Below are positions 57,472 to 64,000 of a stretch of DNA of 64,000 nucleotides, one piece after another. This DNA is from Bretschneidera sinensis (Eukaryota > Streptophyta > Magnoliopsida > Brassicales > Akaniaceae), in NCBI GenBank assembly GCA_023935145.1, contig CM043699.1, positions 105,475,536 to 105,539,535 of the forward strand, given 5' to 3'. The notes under the pieces are model-generated. The model saw only the letters and a program-made list of their open reading frames with translations, did not search any database and was not told where the DNA came from. The stretch's first letter is position 1. Every line of letters starts with the position of its first letter. Position numbers and translations under genes: made by a program.

Positions 57472-57816
57472 GGTTTTATGATTCTGTAGACTACATAAAA
57501 AATGTTAAAGAAGTGGAAGATTTAAACAAAGCACATTTTAATGCAGAGTTTGAGGAATACACATGGACATGCTAGAGTTAGAGGTAGAGTTCTTAATCAG
57601 AGAGGATGTGGTAGACCCCCAATATTTAAAAGAGTTGAAGCAGAGGGCGAGTTCGAGTCTATGGTTCATGCAAGGGAGCAGGTTACTAGTACAACTGGTA
57701 CTACTAGAGGTGGGAGAGAATATGATATTATGAGGGATGAGTTGAGAGAAGTTCTTGATCGTGCTATAGAGAGAGTGAATGCAGCAGAAGAAAGGGTTGA
57801 TTATTTACAATGGAGA
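57472..57816 (+). pseudogene. Gag N-terminus of right Tekay
   Basis: The frame at 57541-57837 reads HARVRGRVLNQRGCGRPPIF, EYDIMRDELREVLDRAIERV and AAEERVDYLQWRL. It matches the N-terminal part of the left Tekay gag (4090-3830). It is cut at about 57816 by the inverted segment. Confidence 0.75.
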
Positions 57817-58491
57817 TTACCACCTCTAGGTCCCTGAAATCTAGAGCTCTTTAGCCAATCCCTTCTGCCTCTAAACTTCATCACATCATTCTCAATATAT
57901 AACGCTTTATCCACCATTATAGCATAATTCCCAATACCCATGTAAAAGAGTTTAGTTCAAATTTCATAGGGTAACCCGTCTAAAAATCTCATAAATTTCC
58001 TCTCCTCTGTATTTACTAACTCAGGTAAAAGCCTCGACAGTGCTATAAATATACTATTATACTCAGCCACAGATAAAGTATTCTGCCTTAAATGAATAAA
58101 ATCTCTTTCTTGCTGTGCTCAAAACGTATCTGGAAAATACTTCGCAAAGAACATATCCTTAAACTTACACCAAGTTAAGGATTGATCTACTTGTGTAATC
58201 AATCTAGGCAGAATATCCTCCCACCATTGAGAAGCCTCACCTTCCAGCTTATATGAAGCAAAAGCAACCTTCTGCCTATCTATCACTGGTAAGACTTCAA
58301 AATATTTCTCAACATGTTTAATCCACTACTCAGCTTCAACAGAATTTATAGATCCTCTAAAAAACTGGGGTTTAAACTTAATAAATCTCACAAAATAATC
58401 CCCTTGCATCTTATGTGCAAACACACTCTCTCCCTCATAAGCCTCTTGTCTCACCACATTAGGTTTTGTTCTACCCCTTTCCTGAGTAGTA
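57817..58491 (-). pseudogene. Inverted middle segment of the Tekay gag
   Basis: Here the gag runs on the minus strand: words such as FIKFKPQFFRGSINSVEAE, VEKYFEVL, KVAFASYKLEGEASQWWEDI, RDFIHLRQNTLSVAEYNS, FMRFLDGLPYEI and MKFRGRRDWLKSSRFQ read from 58480 down to 57840. The left Tekay element has the same order without inversion (3830-3135). About 675 bp has flipped. Breakpoints lie near ccacctctag (57820) and gtagt|atgactg (58491). Confidence 0.85.
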
Positions 58492-58940
58492 TGACTGTGC
58501 AGGGTGGAAGACCACCCTAGAGGGTGCGTTCCTTGTCACAGGGGACTATAATACTGATTCAGAGGTAAACATGACATGTTGCTTCTATAGTTCAAAGTAA
58601 TATCAGTGGGACCTCTAGATTTGGGAGACAAGCTATGGGAACTGGAAGTCATGGTAGATGAGTAAGTATGCCACCAAGAGGAAGTGGTAATCTGATGTAT
58701 GATTGAGAGATAAAAGTTTGCTATAGATGTAATCAGACATTGCGTCTATCTCGGAATTGTCTTACTCTGATGTGCTTTGTATGTGGTGAGGGTGGACATA
58801 TTAGTGTAGATTGTCCAGTGAGAAAATCTGTTGAGATAAATGCTGGAGGTGTTGGGAGAAAACAGGTGGAGAAAGGTGATGGATCAGGAAGTATATTGGG
58901 CAGAAGCAGATGATCAATAGCTGAGAGAGGACGCGGTGGT
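58492..58940 (+). pseudogene. Gag C-terminus with zinc knuckles (right Tekay)
   Basis: Back on the plus strand: MTVQGGRPP, then CYRCNQTLRLSRNC (a degenerate knuckle) and CFVCGEGGHISVDC (a complete C-x2-C-x4-H-x4-C), the RNA-binding end of gag. Frame changes and stops are present. Confidence 0.8.
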
Positions 58941-58973
58941 TAGTTACAGCCCAGAGACAACAGAGTCAATGCG

Positions 58974-59348
58974 TTGACCCAACAGGATGCACAAGCCACT
59001 CCTGATATTGTTATGGGTATGGTATCTATTCTTGATAGACTTGCTAGATTATTAATTGATCCCGGTGCAGCCAATTCTTTTGCATCCAATGTTTATATGA
59101 AATCTATTGAAACTTGTGTTAGTCCTTTGATGCATGTTGTTATTGTTAAGGTTCCTACTTGGGATAGGGTTATTATTTGGACAATTTATTGGGGTTGTGT
59201 GATTAGTATGGCTGATCGAGAATTTGAAGTTGATTTGTTACCTTTAGATATGACAAATTTTGATTTAATTTTTAGGATGAATTGGTTATATGCATATCAT
59301 GCTTGGGTAGATTGTTTTAGGAAGAATGTGATGTTCAAGATACCATGA
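58974..59348 (+). pseudogene. Retropepsin-like protease (right Tekay), D-P-G active site
   Basis: A frame of 124 codons: ILDRLARLLIDPGAANSFAS, ISMADREFEVDLLPLDMTNF and DLIFRMNWLYAYHAWVDC. The order is that of gypsy protease (LIDSGATHSF ... DVILGMDWL). The Asp is kept, but the Ser of the DSG triad is Pro and H is N. The frame ends at a stop in the linker before RT. Confidence 0.85.
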
Positions 59349-59559
59349 CAATAGGAGTTTAATTTTCAATGAGAACATAAGACACTTGCCAACTGTCTTA
59401 TTTCTGCCCTAACTGCTAGTAGATGGTTGAAGAAGGGTTGTGAGGGGTATTTGGTGTATGTGGTGGATTCTAAAAAACAGATTAGGAAGTTAGAATAAAT
59501 CTTAGTAGTGAAAGATTTTATGATGTGTTCCCTGAGGAGTTGTCTAGGTTACCCCCAAA

Positions 59560-59815
59560 AGAGAGATTGTGTTTTTTATGAGGTTATTCTGGATCAGCAC
59601 CCATATCTGCACCTTATAGAATAGCACTAGCTGAGTTGAGAGAATTGAAAGTTCAGCTTCAAGATTTGCTAGATAAACTATTTATTCGACCTAGTATGTC
59701 GCCTTGGGGAGCCCCTGTGTTTTTTGTGAAGAAGAATGATGGAATGATGAGATTTTCTATTGATTATAGACAGTTAAATAAGATCACCATCAAGAATAAA
59801 TATCTTTTGCCCAGG
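59560..59815 (+). pseudogene. RT, first part (right Tekay), cut by a solo LTR
   Basis: Reads [58 protein letters not shown] and R, then TG of the solo LTR begins. The domain goes on at 61708 with [19 protein letters not shown]. Confidence 0.9.
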
Positions 59816-61707
59816 TGTTGCAACTATAGTTAACTCATGTTGCATGTTATGCAGCTGTACTTTTAAAACAGTGAAAAGCTGTGACTACTGCTTAAATTTT
59901 ATATATATATATATTGAATTTTTTTAGTTTATCAAATCTTGTTTGGTTATCTTCAATCTTAAATCTAAATTACTCTATTTCTTTAAACATTTGGAGACCG
60001 AAAGAAAGGTTGAAAGGACAAAATTTTGAAGAGGTTTACGGGAGAATTTTATAGAGAACTACAGGGAGCTCTAAGAAAAACAGAAGGTAATAATGTGATG
60101 TTTATTTTTTGAATTTTTAGCATAAATAAAATTTCTCGGAATTCAAAGTGGGAATTTTCAAAGGGTGTGAATTATGAAGAATTGAAGAATAAATTAGAAA
60201 TTTCAATATAAATATTATGTCAGGTGTTGACGATCAACAACCAGGGAAAATTGCTGAGAGGAGCAGGAAAGGCAAGGAGGTGATCCACGGGTAGCTCTAA
60301 GTGCTACATGGTGAGTTTGATTTACTTTAAGTAATCTAGATAAAAATGAAAATTTTCATTGATAATATTAAAATAAATTATTAGCTTAAGCTTTGGTGGT
60401 AGATGAAAAATTGATTGATAGGTATGATAAGAATTTCGAACATGTAGAAAATTATTATGTGAGAAATAATATTTTTTTTGGAATAATAAATTGATTTAAT
60501 AATAAAAGCGATAAATGAAATTCTTGATGAGCTATGGTTGATGTTTTGATATGAATTATGAGGCCAAGCTATGATGGATGATTTGATGTGATTTATGAGA
60601 GAAATTTAGTAGAATTTCTTTCAATAATAATTTAAGAATAATCAGGATAGCCAATTTAAATATTTAAATTCATGTTTTTTGTTATGTTATTGTTCATATG
60701 CATATTTCATATCATTGTCCATATGTATATGCATTAAATAAAAGAACTGGGAGTGTGTCAGTCTAATTGAAAAACCGTGACAGCCAGTATATGCTGGAAA
60801 TAAAAGAAAATCGTGACAGTTGGTATATACTAGAAATAAATGAAAACTGTGATAGCCGGTATATGCTGAAAATAAATATTGTGACAGCCGGTATATGCTG
60901 GAAATAAAAGAACCGAGAGGGGGCCAGTCTAAGATAAAAACATGTTGACATGTGGGAAGACGTTCCCTAATAATAATTCATGCATTGCATCTGTTTTAAA
61001 TATTGATTTCATTACTGAAATGCTGAAGTGTTGTTTGTTATTGTGAATTTATTTATAGATGAATGAGTCGTATAGAGAGACAGTTATGGTGAGAAAGAAA
61101 CATAGAATTATAATATGATAAGAAACATCTAAATGGTAGACTTTATGCTGTGAGCCTCATTATGAGGTAATTATGAGATAATTGATGGTCTTAAGGTAAA
61201 CCAATGTATAAGAATAAGAGATTGATAGAGAATGAGACTTATGGTATGTGTAGTGATAGTAAAATGCTAATATCATGTTGTATGAGATATAAATGATTAA
61301 ATATTGAAAGACTATTTATACAAATTGAATACTTCTAGTAAATTTAATTCACTGACCTTGTGAAGTTCATCTCTCATTGTACAATGATTTTAGGTAGCAG
61401 GCATGACAAATAGTTTGGTGAGTTGAGGTTCAGATGAAATCATTATCTGTAACTCACGTACGTGTTCACATCCTCAGACTAATGAGAAAATAAAATAAAA
61501 ATTTATTTGTAAATATTCATGCATATTATGTTGTATAAAATATTTAAGTTTAGATTAGAATGTTGTATCTCCTCTGTTGAGGGTTGAGGATTGATGTAAA
61601 AATTTCTATTAGTATTATTTTCATTGTGGCATATATGTGTCGTGTTGAGATTTTTAAAATGTGATAATACCGTCTCGGGGGTGGCCAACCCGGGATGGGT
61701 CGTTACA
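59816..61707 (+). mobile_element. Solo LTR (Tekay-related) inserted in RT
   Basis: Starts TGTTGCAACT and ends TCGTTACA, 1892 bp, with no coding sequence. Flanks ccagg (59811-59815) and ctagg (61708-61712) form a target duplication with one mismatch. The 3' two thirds follow the LTR at 55790-57451; the 5' end differs. A solo LTR arises when the two LTRs of an element recombine and the middle is lost. Joining across it restores the RT reading LLPR-IDDLF. Confidence 0.9.
60777..60912 (+). repeat. Four tandem units of 36/36/32 bp in the solo LTR
   Basis: Units with gtga[c/t]ag..ggtatat..tg begin at 60777, 60813, 60849 and 60881. They lie between the same anchors (ataaaagaac and acatg..gacatgtgggaaga) as the 36-bp units of the left Tekay LTR, though the unit sequence differs. 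Confidence 0.85.
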
Positions 61708-62321
61708 CTAGGATAGATGATTTATTCCAGCAGTTACATGGGGCTAGGGTGTTTTCTAAAATAGACCTGAGATCGGGTTATCATTAGTTGAGGATAAAGG
61801 AGAAGGACGTGTCTAAGACTACTTATAGGACATGTTACGGCCATCATGAGTTCCTTGTGATGCCATTTGGGTTAACTAAGGCTCCTGCAACATTTACAGA
61901 TCTAATTAATCAAGTGTTTAAACCATTCTTGGATAGATTAGTGATTTTATTTATTGATGATATTCTAATACATTCCAAGAATGAAGAGGAGCATATGAAA
62001 CATTTAGAGATAGTATTGGAAATTCTGATGAGAGAGAAATTCTATGCAAAGTTCTCTAAGTGTGAGTTTTGGTTTAGTGAAATATCTTTCTTGAGGCATG
62101 TTGTGTCAGGAGATGGTATAGCAATTGACCCACGGAAAGTAGAAGACGTGTTGAATTGGGAAAGACCCACTGGCGTGACTGAAATTAGAAGCTTTTTGAG
62201 GTTGGCTGGTTACTATAGGAGATTTATCCATGATTTTTCTATTATTACTGGACCATTAACTAGATTGGCCAGGAAGGAAGTGAAGTTTATGTGGTTAGAA
62301 GAATGTGAGAGGCGTTTCTAG
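61708..62321 (+). pseudogene. RT, second part (right Tekay)
   Basis: [19 protein letters not shown], a TAG at the Gln of GYHQL, then the frame 61788-62321: [48 protein letters not shown] (xxDD intact), [35 protein letters not shown] and [13 protein letters not shown]. Complete apart from the solo LTR, the stop and the final TAG at ERRF*. Confidence 0.92.
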
Positions 62322-62720
62322 CCTTTGAAAGAGAAATTGACTATTGTTCCGATATTAGTGTTTTCTTCTGGTGATGAAGGATTTGTGGTATATAGTAATG
62401 TGTCACATCAAGGGTTAGGATGTGCATTGATGTAACATGGGAGAGTTATATCCTATGCTTCTAGACAATTGAAGAACCATGAGAGAAATTATCCGACCCA
62501 TGATTTAGAATTGGTTGCCATAGTTTTTGCTTTGAAGATTCTGTATGGAGCCACTTGTGAAATTTTTACTGATTATAAAAGTTTGATGCATTTACTTACC
62601 TAGAGAGAATTGAATTGAGGCAGATGATGTGGATGGAGTTGATTAGTGACTATGATTGTACAATTCATTATCATCCAGGGAAGGCTAATGTAGTAGCTGA
62701 TGCATTGATTAGAAAGTCTA
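62322..62720 (+). pseudogene. RNase H (right Tekay)
   Basis: Words: [50 protein letters not shown], a TAG then [24 protein letters not shown] and [10 protein letters not shown] few codons are missing before LYGATC compared with the left copy (IWRHHLYG). Stops at Gln positions include ALM*HG and T*RELN; the latter is shared with the left Tekay. Confidence 0.85.
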
Positions 62721-64000
62721 CAAGGGGATTAGCTGCTATTAGGAGTTATGATATTAGCTTGATGTAGAACTGAGAGAAATGAGAATGTAGTTGAGTATCA
62801 GTGATAGAGGAGTATTGATGGTAAATATGGTGGTACAATCTTCTATTATTGATCGCTTGTTACAGATGTAGAATCGAGATGAAGGGATAGAGAAGATTAG
62901 ACAGAAAATATTGAGTGGGAAACCGACTGGGTTTATTATTAGAGAAGATGGTATGGTGGTATTGGAACATAGAGTTTGTGTTCCCAATGATGTTGAGATG
63001 AGAAAGGAGATACTAAGAGAGGCTCATGATTCTGTGTATTCTACGCACCCGAATAATAATAAGATGTACAGGGGGTTGAGATAGAATTATTGGTGGTCAG
63101 GGATGAAGAAGGATGTAGCTGAGTATACTTCTAGATGTTTGATTTGTCAACAAGTGAAATATGAGAATAAACATCCTGTAGGTTTATTACAGCCTCTTCT
63201 AGTAACTGAATGGCCATGGGAGAATGTGAGCATGGATTTTATTTATGGTTTTTCCCGTACCCAGAGATGTCATGATGCTATATGGGTTATAGTGGATAGA
63301 TTTTCTAAGTCTTCACATTTCCTTCCTATTAAAACTACATAGAGTTCTGAAAAGTTGGTTGAATTATATGTAGTAGAAATTGTGAGACTACATGGAGTAC
63401 CTTTAAGCATTGTATCAGATAGAGATTCTAGATTTTGGAGGGGTTTTTAGAAAGTTATGGGTACACAATTGCAGTTTAGTACATCTTTTCATCCTCAAAC
63501 TGAAGGGCTGACAGAGAGAATTATCAGAATATTGGAAGATATGGTGAGAGCAAGTGTGTTGAGTTTTTCAATGAGCTAGGATGCTTATCTACCTTTCATC
63601 GAGTTTGCATATAATAATCAGTATCAAACTAGTATTGAGATGACACCATTTGAGGCTTTATATGGTAGAAGGTGCAGAACTCCAGTATGTTGGGAAGAAG
63701 TTGGAGAAAGAAAGGTATTTGGTCCAGAAATGATAGATTTGACTACTGAGAGGATCAAACTGGTTAGAAAGAACCTTAGAGCATCGCATAACAGATAGAA
63801 GGAATATGCTGATAAAAGAAGATATCTTTATGGAAAGGTGTATTAAGATTTAAAAAGAAATGAAAGTTAAGTTTGAGATTTGTGGGGCCATATAAGCTAA
63901 TTGAAGGAGTTGGACCAGTAGCATACATATTGGATTTGCCTTAAGAGTTAAAGCAATTACACAATGTGTTTCATGTTTCACTTTTGAGAAAGTGTTTACA
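62721..64000 (+). pseudogene. Integrase (right Tekay), runs off the window
   Basis: Linker (FIIREDGMVVLEHRVCVPND, RKEILREAH), zinc domain end (DVAEYTSRCLICQQVKYENK), core with VSMDFIYGFSRTQRCHDAIW (first Asp), [20 protein letters not shown] (second Asp), FHPQTEGLTERIIRILEDM (Glu), AYNNQYQTSIEMTPFEALYG, RRCRTPVCWEEVGE and ADKRRYLYG. Stops at GF*KVMG, HNR*KEYA and others, all consistent with Gln codons. The C-terminal chromodomain expected next is outside. Confidence 0.9.

Larger units (their letters stand above)
36320..64000 (+). mobile_element. Right Tekay-type Ty3/gypsy element, open at right edge
   Basis: Its own parts are 5' LTR (36320-36725 and 55686-57451), PBS (57456), gag (57472-58940, partly inverted), protease (58974-59348), RT (59560-59815 and 61708-62321), RNase H and integrase to the window end. 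It is split by element C in its LTR and by a solo LTR in RT. The 3' LTR lies outside. In-frame stops are numerous and mostly TAG at Gln positions. Confidence 0.88.

Overview
The window looks like plant nuclear DNA, most likely from a eudicot. It is AT-rich. It holds one recognisable host gene, a class III peroxidase with introns that resembles Arabidopsis peroxidase 21. Almost everything else is LTR retrotransposon: Ty3/gypsy of the Tekay (Del) and Athila types, with some Ty1/copia, plus CACTA and MITE-like DNA transposons. I see no tRNA, rRNA, CRISPR array, bacterial gene or intact host gene. The species cannot be named from the sequence alone. Lineage names rest on recognised protein motifs, not on a search.

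Layout. 1-5459: a decayed Tekay element on the minus strand (partial 3' LTR, chromodomain and integrase remnant, RNase H, RT, protease, gag, PBS, truncated 5' LTR). 5460-7528: the 5' end (LTR, PBS, gag) of a copia element, minus strand. 8045-17669: a full-length Athila-like element ('B1', minus strand) with LTRs of 1361 and 1345 bp and the target duplication aatgg. 17675-25698: AT-rich non-coding DNA with a nested pair of TIR elements (19485-20223) and a foldback MITE. 25699-32382: a broken peroxidase gene on the minus strand, split by a 3.4 kb mosaic of transposon scraps that is flanked by a roughly 400 bp direct repeat of the gene. 33080-36319: a MITE copy, a local tandem repeat and a copia gag-pro remnant. 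36320 to the right edge: a plus-strand Tekay element. An Athila-like element ('C', 36726-55690) sits in its 5' LTR. A second B-type element ('B2', 38768-48227, minus strand, target duplication gctac) sits in the gag of C. A solo LTR (59816-61707) sits in the RT of the Tekay element.

How the parts work together. Each retroelement has the usual order gag, protease, RT, RNase H, integrase, with PBS and PPT at the LTR borders, but none has an uninterrupted gag-pol. Many in-frame stops are TAG at conserved Gln positions, as expected from C-to-T change at methylated CAG (CHG) sites. The best-preserved reading frame is the 417-codon integrase of B2.

I found no clearly new biological system. The most unusual signals are: (1) a U3 array in the B-type LTRs, made of 103-bp units that join a CCCACAT motif to GCGATCGATCGC-type palindromes just upstream of the TATA box, with copy number differing between the two LTRs of B2; (2) 36-bp tandem repeats able to form hairpins in Tekay LTRs; (3) two insertions flanked by unusually long duplications (about 128 bp and about 400 bp); (4) a roughly 675-bp inversion inside a Tekay gag; and (5) nonsense codons shared at identical positions by separate copies.
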